Shown here piece after piece: positions 51,000 to 61,111 of a stretch of 64,000 bases of DNA. Made by a program: the position numbers and the translations under genes. Every line of letters begins with the position of its first letter. Within the stretch, counting starts at the first letter, position 1. This DNA is from Mytilus trossulus (taxonomy: Eukaryota > Mollusca > Bivalvia > Mytilida > Mytilidae): positions 21,844,931 to 21,908,930 of the forward strand of contig NC_086386.1 in the NCBI RefSeq assembly GCF_036588685.1, read 5' to 3'. The notes beneath the pieces were generated by a model. The model saw only the letters and a list, made by a program, of their open reading frames with translations, did not search any database and was not told the DNA's origin.

Positions 51000-52850
51000 A
51001 CAAGAGGCTCTTTTTTCTTCAAAAGCAAAACAAAAATCATTTTCTCCTATGTTCTATTTTAGCAATTGGAGCTATGTTTCTTTACATACAGGGAAATAAA
51101 ATTTATACTAGATACTCTGAAACTCATTTAGCCTAAGTTTGGCCGAAACTGATACAACAGTTTCAAAGGAGAAGATTTTTTTAAAGTAAGTCAACATGAT
51201 GAACAAATTGTAAAAAAAAGTCTTTTAAGGGCAATAACTCCTTAAGGGGTCAATTGACAATTTTGGTTAAATCAACTTATTTGTAGATCTTACTTTGCTT
51301 AACATTTTTGCTATAAACAGTTTATCTGTATCTATAATAATATTCAAGATAATAACCAAAAACTTCAAAATTTCTTTAAAATCATCATTTCAGGGGCATT
51401 ATACTGCAATCAGCTAGTTTACTGTACAGATAAAGGTATACGTATAAACGTTAGCTTTATACGTCAATGACCCCAACTGACGTATAAGCCCCGCCTCCTT
51501 ATTGTATTTCATCAACAACATCACGTCACGACCATGACAACGTAAAGTAACAATGGTCAAACTTTTTTTCAATTTAAACTTTTATGTCTTCAAATTGGTT
51601 ATTCATATCTCATGTTTATCAAATGTTATTAATTAAGTTCATTTTCCCTTTCTAATTCCTTAATACGCCAATGTCTTACCACCTGGACTACGCTCATAGG
51701 GAAATACCCCAAAATGGTACCTCAAGAGGGAAATTCCAAACACTTTTTTTAACAATTTTTGTTACATGTTTTTTTTCATTTTTCTTTTTTTTTTTTGGAT
51801 TTCAGTATAAAAACAATATACGTACAGTATCTTGAAATATGAAATTTATTTGTATTTGGCACGAAACGGGAAAATGCTCGGTAGAACCTCGCATTTTCCC
51901 GTTTCTAAGCCTCATACAAATAAATTTCATATTTCAAGACACTATACGTATATTGTCTGATTATACCTGAAAAACCAGTTACCCAATTGGGCTGAAAATT
52001 TCAGGACAGGTAGACCTTGACCTAATACATACTTTAACTTCGTGTCTTATTTGCTCTAAATGCTGGAGTTTTTGAGATATAAGCCAAAAACTGCATTTTA
52101 CCCTGTGTTTTATTTTTAGCCATGACGGCCATGTTTTTTTTACGAAATAGCAAATAAAGCACAAACTTTATTTTATACACACTACTGATCATTCAGTTGA
52201 AGTTTGGTTGTATTTGGTTGAGTAGTTTTAGAGAAGATTTTTACAAATTGTGAAAAATTGTCATTAAAGGACAAAAGCCCCTTAAGGGGTCAATTGATAA
52301 TGTTGGTCATATTAACTTATTTGTAGATCTTACTTTGCTGATCATTTTTGTTGTTTACAGTTTATCTTTATCTTTAATAATATTCAAGATCATGACCAAA
52401 AACTGCAAAATTTTCTTAAAATTACCAATTTTAAAGTGGCAGCAATCCAACAATTGGTTGTTTGATTCATCTGAAAATTTCAGGGCTGATAGATCTTTAC
52501 CTAATGGACATTTTAACTTCACGTCAGATTTGCTCTAAAAGCTTTCGTTTTTGAGATATAAGCCAAAAACTGCATTTGACCCCTATGTTCTATTTTTAGC
52601 AATGGCGACCATGTTTGTTGATAAATCAAAACTTCGGATACAATTTATAAACTAAATACCCTAAGGAACATTCAGTTAAATTTTGGAAGTATTTGGCCTA
52701 GTAGTTTCAGAGGAGAAGATTCTTGAAATAGTTTACGACGACAGACGACGAGTACGACAGACGACAGACGACGTACGACGGACGACGACGGACGCCAAGT
52801 GATGGCATAAGCTCACTTGGCCCTTCGGGCCAGTTGAGCTAAAAATGTAC
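51000..52850. repeat. Composite bivalve repeat with internal duplication
   Basis: Two similar segments (about 51200-51420 and 52230-52460) share ttaaggggtcaattgacaat and tttgtagatcttactttgct and tatctttatctttaataata. Ends with a gacgacagacgac simple repeat and a small hairpin gctcacttggcccttcgggc. The hairpin element 51801-51970 is inside. No coding potential. Confidence 0.6.
51801..51970. mobile_element. Hairpin (fold-back) MITE-like element
   Basis: Arms start ttcagtataaaaacaatata and contain cttgaaatatgaaatttatt; loop near acctcgcattttcccgtttc, itself part of a smaller inverted repeat. Confidence 0.8.
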
Positions 52851-52914
52851 ATAGGATATTTCATTACGAATCACAGACTTAGAAGTAGGTAAATGTATAT
52901 AAATTCAGTTTGTC

Positions 52915-53020
52915 ATTGATGCTCTTCAGCTTTGTACTTGGTTTTCTAACCATTTTGATTTTGGCGTCACTGATGAGTCTTTTGTAGACGAAACGCGCTT
53001 CTGGCATATCAAATTATATT
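52915..53020 (+). repeat. Interspersed repeat R3, short copy
   Basis: Contains ggcgtcactgatgagtcttt and gtagacgaaacgcgcttctg. Confidence 0.75.
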
Positions 53021-53279
53021 CCAGTTCCTGTTGTTTCATCCGAATAAGGCAGGATTAATTTCCCTTGTAAATGCTTCATTCACTGGTTGTCAAATTCTAC
53101 TTGAATTAAACAAATATTCGAAGTCTTTTTCAACAACAAGTCAAACAATTACAAATAATAATGGTGATAGTGATTTCAAGTAATAAAATATAACTTACAA
53201 GCGGACAAAAGTGTCAAGATTGAAAAAAAGCTATCAAAGGTACCAGGATTATAATTTAGTACGCCAGGACTGCTGAACT

Positions 53280-53650
53280 GATGATATCCTCAATAAAGGC
53301 AACAGTAGTATACCGTTGTTCGCAAGTCATAAATTGATTGGGTGAAAACAAACCAGGAACACAAACTGAAACCGAGTGAAACACATAATCTATAAGAGGG
53401 AAACAACGAAATAGCAGAAACACTGATGTGCAACAACAAAAAAAAAGACAATGCAACACACACAGAAACGAACAATACGGTTACAATTGCCATTTTCCTG
53501 ACTTGGTACATAATATTTTAAGAAACAATGTTGGGTTGAACCTGATTTTTTTGGCTAACAAAACATCGCGTTTTTATAGCAATGCTAAATATCATACTAA
53601 AATGACACATTACATGACAGGAATACAATAATAGATACAAAACCATTCAG
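53280..53650 (-). repeat. Interspersed repeat R5, copy 2
   Basis: Shares aaaggcaacagtagta, ttgggttgaacctg and attacatgacagga with 28505-28860. Short frames here are not genes. Confidence 0.65.
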
Positions 53651-54224
53651 GACAGAGAAATACACAAATAAACAATGCAAAAGTACATTTCGACTTGCTA
53701 ACCACAGAATAAAAGCGAGAAGTTTTCTAGCAGCGATGCTGACCAAGTGCCAGAAAGCCTGAAAACCACATTTTACATTCGATTTGTATGACGTACTCAT
53801 TTTGATAAACCGTCATCTAAAACCCAAATGTTGGAAGCAAATGAACTAAAATTTCCATTTCCGTTTGTCTAGTGTTACCTTTCCATGTTAGTAGAGCCTA
53901 GATTTGTAACACAGAATATGGAATATTAGGCATGGGATCAGTATTTAGGGTATTTTTGAATATAAAATGTGTTTTCATCCGTGTGCTACCTCCAATGTTG
54001 ATCCAATAGAAGGATTTGTCATATAAAGGAACAGCCGAATTCATCTGAGATGAACTTTGGTTACCACTAGACTTCTTTATTTTCATTAAAAAAAGAGATA
54101 AAAACAGAGACACTTTATAAATTGTTTGAAATCTATATCCTAGCAACATTTGTCTACAATCACTATCTTCAATATATTTGATTTTCGATATTTTGTGTTT
54201 TATCGCCACTTTTAAGCACCGCAT

Positions 54225-54440
54225 AAAGCTATTTCGTGGCGGTTATTTTTTATTGGTGGAGGAAGACGGAGTGCCCGGAGAAAATGCACCGACCTTTGAT
54301 AGGAAATCTGACAATCCTATTCAATTAATATTGTAGTCGAGTGCACCCACACGAGCGGGGTTCGAACTCACAACTTCAGTGTTTACTGGCTAGTGATTAC
54401 AGTAGTAAATACTAAGACACTCGGCCACCGAAGCCCCTTT
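54225..54440 (-). mobile_element. tRNA-derived SINE
   Basis: On the minus strand the head reads GGTGGCCGAGTG (A box at 54418-54427) and GAGTTCGAACC (B box at 54359-54369), like a Leu/Ser-class tRNA. The body continues with gcattttctccgggcactcc and cttcctccaccaataaaa. The acceptor stem is not intact, so it is not a tRNA gene. I recognise the body as a mussel SINE type but cannot assign a named family. Confidence 0.75.
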
Positions 54441-54805
54441 ATCTTCAATTAACCAATCGAAATTAATTCAGCTGTGTTAATGATATGTTGTAAATTGTCT
54501 GTTTATTTTTTTTAATTTTTTATCTATTGTATAAAAAATGCATATAACCTCTATTAAGTTCATGCATTAAAAAAATCAAGAAATTAATTATGAACAAAAA
54601 CCTTTGCTCTCGTGAAATAGGCATCGTACATTTGAGAATTTACCAGCTATCATTATTTAAAGATATCAAAATGAACTGAACGTCCGTTGCATTTAGAAAC
54701 GCCGAATAATCAATCAACACAAATAAATGTGTGATGAACCCTAATTGAATCTGCAAGTATGCACGATAAAGTCGATATAAATATTGAATGTGTATATGTT
54801 AGAGT

Positions 54806-56065
54806 CTTTAACGACATTCGTTCCTCAAATCAAGTCCAAAATCTCACGTCACAGTAAAATAAGATTCCAAATCGATAGCCAATGTTATGTCTCTCTAATC
54901 AACGTCCAATCTTTGGTCCTCTAATCGACGTCCAGTTTTCAGCTGCTCAATTAACGTCCATTTTGGACACAGAATACAAAATCGAACTAAACCGATAGCA
55001 GCTGAAACATTAGAGCTTTAAGCATGTTATGTGTTACAAATAAGATCTGTTTAAAAAAAACAATAATTTATATAAAAAAAAAAAAAAAAAAAAACTAGAC
55101 TAAGTATGTTAATAGGACGTAATATCAAATTTTGAATATTAGAAATTAAATAAAAATAATAGGCAGATGTCAAAGTGGTCTGATTTCCACAAGCTAACCA
55201 CCAGAGTTCAAATAAAGTGGATGTGAGCACTTTAAGGCAACCGTACGGCTTTCGACAATAAAAAGATCATACCACAAAGGCTTTAAAAGGTTATGACATG
55301 AATAATGTAAACAATTCAAATTAAAATATTAACGGTCTTATTTATAAAAAGAAACACCCAAACAATTTCGAATACACCATATGACAAACAGAAGCCATCA
55401 AACACCCAGGACAGCAGCACAACATATAAACATAATAACAATTTTTGCGTATTCAATTTCAAGTGTAAAACTCAGAAATTTGATACGAATTTATAACAGA
55501 GAGTTCAAATTATAATAATGTCAAATCAATTAGGTGTATTTCTTTATTTTATCTATTGTGGGAGATTAAATAATGCTTCTAGATGTCGTTTGGTTTTCTT
55601 TGTCGTTGGGTTGCTTTCTCATTGACATACACATACATGCATACTAGTATCATTTATTATTATGAATAGGAAAGATACACTAGTTTGTAGATCTGTTGGA
55701 TTAACTTTTCATTAAGATAAACATTAAACTAACAAATGTACAGATTTTAATAAATATGATAAATTAAAAAAAAATAAAATAAAAAAATAAACATTTATTA
55801 GCATATTTTATGGAAACTATGTATAAATGTTGGAAACTTTAGTTGTTATAAAAACCCTACAAAACATATGCATGTATAAGTGTTAATTAAGCCAAGTCAT
55901 TTATTATTTATCGATATTGAACATGAATTAAAGACGACTAAAATCAATCGGATGTGGTTTTTGCAATACAGGACGTCGGATTATAGTATCACTATATTGG
56001 ACGTCGATTTGAGATTGTGATGTCATATTAAGATGTCGATTTGAGGAACAGACGTCGATTAAAGG
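54806..56065. mobile_element. TIR element with GACGTC subterminal repeats
   Basis: Ends are inverted: ctttaacgacattcgttcct at left and the reverse complement of aggaacagacgtcgattaaa at right. Both arms carry several copies of an AATCGACGTCC-like unit in opposite orientation. The interior includes a diverged R2 repeat (about 55165-55350) and A-runs. No transposase. Confidence 0.6.
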
Positions 56066-56104
56066 CCGTAAGTAAATCTGAGTCTAACATATTTAAAATT
56101 TATC

Positions 56105-56110
56105 TTTATT
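56105..56110 (-). terminator. Possible poly(A) signal of gene D
   Basis: AATAAA on the minus strand about 250 nt beyond the gene D stop, at the edge of the TIR element arm. Confidence 0.35.
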
Positions 56111-56361
56111 TTTACACTATTCATATTGGCAGCGTAACATTCTTTGTGTTTTAATTACAATGATAATACTACAATAAAAGAGAAAATAGAAAAGTCCAAA
56201 GGTAAATTCATTTAAGTCAATGTCCAACAAAAAAAGATGACAAAAAAAAATGATGTCTAAATGCAAAGATTAAAACGTGCACTCGATCTCGATATGTTTA
56301 TACATATAATGTTCGTATTATGGGGATTTGTTGTGCACGTAGATGTCGATGTTGGATCGTC

Positions 56362-56795
56362 TTATAAATGAGTAACAGTACCGTCATTCGCAATATAATT
56401 GGCAAGCCTTTCCTCGTTGTCTTGTGTGTGTGTTCCTGGATTATATGAAACAATTGCGGCTGCATTTTCTTTCATGATATCCTCGTATGCTGGTGGACTA
56501 ACTGTGGGCATATATTTTGTATCGTCAATGAATGTAAATACTGTGCCGTTATTTGGTATATGCTGGGTGTGTCTTTTCTCAACGTCTCCTGTGTATGTCC
56601 TTGGATTATATAAATCAATAGCGGTTTTATTGCCATTATTGATGATAGCTTCATATGCTGGTGGGTTAACTGTGGGAAGAGATGCTGAACAGTCAGATGT
56701 AGAATTGATGAGCCTTTCCAAATCGGCTCCATAGCTCAGCTGTGTCCTTGGATAAGTAACACCGGCAACAGCATTTCCATTGTCATAGTACAAAC
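56362..56795 (-). CDS. Gene D tail exon with two PPAY motifs
   Basis: 434 nt from an ACTAG acceptor to TAA. Begins LYYDNGNAVAG. Internal repetition of about 55-60 residues: PPAYE..I, then AAI or TAI, YNPRT or YNPGT, then an acidic/ER segment and a D/N-GTV stretch. Confidence 0.85.
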
Positions 56796-59700
56796 CTAGT
56801 GTTAATAAATACACATCTGTTATACAAGATATTTACATTAATGAATTAAAAGCACAAAGATTATTTCGTATCCCGATAGTGTGTTATTCTTATTTAATGT
56901 TTTCTTATTAACATTCTTTATTTTGAATTTTGATATTTCAATAACGGTCTTGTTTGTCCTTTTATTATACTTTTGATTGTTGAATGTGTTTTTCGATATT
57001 TTTTGAGGTTTCAGCATTTCCAAGGTAAGAAGACAAACATATTTATTTTTAAGTAACGTTTTTTTTGTATTGTTTTTTTGGGAGATTTTGTTTCAGGTTG
57101 ATTTTTAAAATCTTACCTATAACGCTAAACTGTTGTTGTTCATTTGTCTGTTGTAAGGCCCTTGATTGTTGAAGACGTCTTCTATTTTTAAGTCTCATCC
57201 TACGTTGTTTCCTGTCGTTGTTTAAACAGCAACATACACAGACGAAGATTATCATTGCCACTACTATTACTCTAAATTAATTGAAATAGAATTTTTAGCC
57301 GCACAAAGATTTCATAGGTTTATCTCACCATCGTTCGGGCATAAATAATCACGAATATAATGCCTACCCATGTTAAAACTACTATAAAGTTTATCTTGCA
57401 TCAGTTATTTCTTAACTGAATTTGACCAAGTATGGAATGTTTTTGAAACGAATATGTGATTATTTACAATAGAGATAGGGATGTAACCATTGCGGTTTTT
57501 TTTATTTTGTTTTCTTTTTTGTTTTTTTTTTGTTTGTTTTTTTCTTCCCTATTGTAAATATTTAAATTTTATTTTTCTTGATCTTTTTAATAGAATGTCA
57601 TGAACAAATGTATATCTTGTAATTGTTTGAAATAAAAAAATTAAAAGTAAAAAAAAAATACGCTTACATGTATGTTACAGTAATTTACAACACTAACATC
57701 AAGACACCTTGAGGTAAAAATAGGCTTTGCCATAATGTGTTTAACATCAAACCGTACAGAGTAGAGAAAAGTGGTGATTGAAATGAGTTGTCTTGTGTTT
57801 ACTATATTGGAGTTGCTTTTATTTCAAACCGATATGTACTTATCTTCAGAATGAAGGATGTAGGTTTGTATTTCAATTAATATGTTTTGGGTATTTATTT
57901 ACACGTTTTAAGTATTAAGTATACGATTTTCTTACGCTGGAAGAATTCGGAACAGGTTGACCTCTGAAGTAGGTTCGTATTCTGAATATCTGTACTCTGT
58001 TGTGCTTCTTATATATCTTGGAAATCTTCTGGACAGTATATTAGTTCTAAAATAAATATCATATAACTGCTAACATTTTTGTTCTTATTTTCCAAGTGAC
58101 ATCTTATAAAAATCTTTCATCAAATATAGATGAAAGTAACAATATTTTGTTTAAAATAAGATTAAAAAGCAGAACAAACTTATGTACAATTTCGTTACAA
58201 ATGAAGGAAATATATTTAGCAAAAAAAAATAATTTATGAATTAAAACGTGCTTTTAGCTGTGTAGTAACCAAAGACCTTAAGCCACATCTGAAATATGCA
58301 TATGACGGTTTGTTTTAAAACAGATGTTTACAACGACAAGTATAATTCAAGAAAAAAATATGCTGTTTCTATTTATGACACCAAAAGCAAGTGACTACTA
58401 CTTGTATTGTTGTCCATCTTAAAATCATGGTGAGGCAGAAGCTCTCATTTTATATTCTTGCCAGATCAAAGGCTTACGTAATGTGAAAGTTTCAACTTTA
58501 TTGTCATGGTTAAAAACACGCCAAACGAATAACCCGAATTCGAAAAGCCTTGACGCCCAAACAAAGAGTGGATTTATATTTATTATCATATCAATGATAA
58601 TTCATGTCAACACAGAATTGATAGTTCGATGCTCATCTTATGCGGAATGAGTGTTCTGTTCATTCGTTTGTCAGTTTTATATTTTTATAGGCAACTAGTG
58701 TAACGAGTTACTGTTTCTTTGCATACGAATCTTTTACAGTTGAAACGATATCGCAGGTGTTTTATTTCCTACAATGATTTCCACGAAGGATGGCTTCTGA
58801 TCACAAGGAAACTATAAAACTAAGAGTTTCTAGTGGTGCCGTTGAACTTATTTCCTTTACAGTCAACATTCAGATTTGGTTAACAGTTATGGAATATCCA
58901 TTGAAAAGATAATAGATGTTGTTTTTATCTAATTGTTGTAATTACCGTCCAGTCCGCCGTTCCCCGAACGCGACCTACCGAGTTAGAGATGTAATACCAA
59001 TATTTTATAGTACGTCACATCCGATTGCATACGTGAAATTGTCAGACACAACATTCCCTTGAAATTGGCAGTTAATCTTTCATATCATTGCAGAAAGAAG
59101 AAAAAATCATAAATATATAGCTTGGGTGGATTGAAGGACCATTATTCTTCCATTTAGTGTTTCTATAGAATATATTGAACACTCGTCTTTGCATGGTTAC
59201 TGAAGCTTGTAAACAGAAAAAAGGTGGACATTTGATTGGTTAACTTCCAGTGATGTTTTTGTTTCGTACATGCAATAAATTATTATATGACATTTTGTCT
59301 ATAGTACTGAAAATTTCAAAACTTCAATACTCATGCAATATATTTCTTTATTTGAAAACAAGATACTTTGTGTACCATTTTTTTTTCATTTTATATAAGA
59401 GTTAAAGGGGAGAATTGATGGTGGTATAACAACTAGAATGATTACTGGGTTTGTTGTTATGTACGCAAACCAACGGGTCCCACATGAGGGACAGGACCTA
59501 CTTTCTCTTCTGGAGCACATCAGAATCTCAGCGGTGTTTGACGTGGTTCATATTGTTCTGTCTTCTATTGTTTATCTCAATGTTTTTGAGCCATGACGTT
59601 ATTTTTAACTAATGAATATCCCTGTTGGTATCTTTTGCTACTCGTTTACACACGTATTGTTTTTGTCTGATTGTGCAATACCAAGTGACGCATTTTCAGT

Positions 59701-61111
59701 TCCATCCATGTTTTACACTCTGGTTTTCTAGTTATTGTAAGTAGACAAACAAGTGATTGATGGTAAATCTGATGTGACTAGGTATAAATGCAAGTCTCCA
59801 TTTAAAACTTCCGTGTAAACTTCTCTGTTAAAATTCAGAACGTTAGAGTATCCGTTTTTTTCAATTTTTCAGTGTTAATTTTAATACCGCATCCATTTGT
59901 TTCGTTCTGAATATGGTAATGCATATATAAAAGGTCTAGTTAGGAACTTAAACTATTTATGATTTAAATTGATGTTTATAAGTATAAATATCGGGTTTTC
60001 TACACATTGATATCGTAAAATATCAGCCGAGAGCCACAATGAGAATCTGTTTTGAGAGTGAGGACAGCAAACGAGCTAAAAGGTTTCACATTGTGTGGAG
60101 CGGCTGATATTTCACAATATCTATACGAAGAAAACCCGATTATCTGTTTATCGTTCTATCACTAGTCTTTCCCCACTTCCTAAGATATTTTTACGCTTGA
60201 CGAAAGTCAGCTTGATAACGTCTTATCCTCTCACATTGTGTTGTCGCTGAAAATGCTTGGTCTCGTTTTTAGGTCTTGATACGAGAATTACGGAGCGACA
60301 GAGCAGAGTGATATAGGTAAGAAGGACGATAAAAAGTAAAATCACAAAAATAGTGAGCTCCAAGGAAAATTTAAAACGGTAAGTCCCTAATAAAATAGCA
60401 TGATCAAATGATAAAACACATTAAACGAATGGACAGCAGCAGTCATATTCCTAACTTGGTACAGGCATTTTTAAATGAAGAAAATTGTGCATTGAACCTA
60501 GTTTAATAGCGCTAAACCTCTCACTTGTATGACAGCCGCATCAAATTCTATCATATTTATAACAATGTGTATAAGTACATTTAAAATTTTACAAAAAAAT
60601 TACATTTTACAAAAAAATACATTTTACAAGATTTTTTAAAAATAAAAATAAATAACAAAGAAAACTGTGATTTCATATAATCAAGGCTTCTTTATAAAGT
60701 ATGATATAATCTAAATGTTGCTAAAATAAAATATTGATTTAAAAGGGCGAATTCTAGATAAAAAATGTACTAAAATAGTGTTTTTCCAATTTAATTATGA
60801 TGACTACGTATACATATCCGTAATCAAAATATATACTTTTGGTGAAGAAAAATATTTGTCTTTTCCCAAACGGAAATGATATTTTCTATTACTATCGGTT
60901 TCGAATATAATACGTTAATTATAAAATTTCTACACTGATTTCCATACATATTTATATGTACCTTAGAGTTTTGTAAGAGTTTTTACCAATGTTCATCCTA
61001 TTCATGTTTCTATTTCTTTGTCGTCGGTTATAAGTTGTCTTGATATAGGCTGGTAAAGTAGTTGTATACGTCTGATGTCGTGTTCTCTTGATCTTTTTAT
61101 AAGAGTTGGAC
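56362..61111 (-). CDS. Gene D: single-span membrane protein, two PPAY motifs, 5' end missing
   Basis: Four exons found: 61111-60962, 58046-57936, 57271-57117 and 56795-56362, giving 282 codons plus a stop, all in phase. It has an Arg/Tyr/Thr-rich stalk on two exons, like gene A; a membrane span (VIVVAMIIFVCVCCCL) with Cys at its inner end; basic region and QQSRALQQTNEQQQFSVIG; and the longest tail, with NPPAYEAII and SPPAYEDIM in a repeated module. The signal and cysteine-rich exons were not seen up to 64000; they may lie beyond the window or may have been lost. The three downstream exons are secure; the most upstream exon is supported by phase and composition. Predicted role as in gene B: adaptor for WW-domain proteins (inference). 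Confidence 0.72.
57117..57271 (-). CDS. Gene D membrane-span exon
   Basis: 155 nt, acceptor ATTTAG, donor GTAAGA. Span, then CCCLNNDRKQRRMRLKNRRR. Strong similarity to B and C after the basic region. Confidence 0.82.
57330..57417. repeat. Partial copy of the 8.2 kb hairpin element
   Basis: Shares gaatataatgcctacccatg and ttaaaactac with one arm of 8249-8405. In a gene D intron. Confidence 0.7.
57936..58046 (-). CDS. Gene D stalk exon
   Basis: 111 nt, phase 2-2, acceptor TTTTAG, donor GTAAGA. TNILSRRFPRYIRSTTEYRY aligns with gene C stalk (TLSRDFSRYTRG). Confidence 0.75.
59440..59660 (+). repeat. Solo retroelement tail R4 (opposite orientation)
   Basis: Reads tctggagcacatcagaatct, ttctattgtttatctcaatg and ccctgttggtatcttttgct, matching in reverse the order of features of the 13150-13390 tail. 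Diverged. Confidence 0.5.
59988..60144. mobile_element. Hairpin (fold-back) MITE-like element
   Basis: Arms start atatcgggttttct and contain atatcagccg; the loop has a GA-rich segment. Arms are less perfect than at 38.4 kb. Confidence 0.75.
60335..60560 (-). repeat. Interspersed repeat R1, copy 4 (inverted)
   Basis: Reverse-complement matches to R1: aaaatcacaaaaatagtgag, cctaacttggtacaggcatt, agcgctaaacctctca. Confidence 0.75.
60962..61111 (-). CDS. Gene D upstream stalk exon
   Basis: 150 nt, symmetric phase 2-2, donor GTACAT. Contains RTRHQTYTTTLPAYIKTTYN and RRQRNRNMNRMN, similar in character to gene A exons 3a/3b. An alternative acceptor 3' of AAGAG (exon start near 61092) is also in phase. 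Confidence 0.5.

Larger units (their letters stand above)
58047..60961. other. Gene D intron
   Basis: Repeats at 59440-59660 (R4 tail), 59988-60144 (hairpin) and 60335-60560 (R1, inverted). No additional exon recognised. Confidence 0.45.

Noticed and set aside
54359-54437. Possible tRNA gene
   Set aside because: A and B boxes are present but acceptor pairing and anticodon arm are not intact, and a SINE body follows.
56399-56734. Plus-strand open frame of 111 codons
   Set aside because: Antisense shadow of the gene D tail exon.
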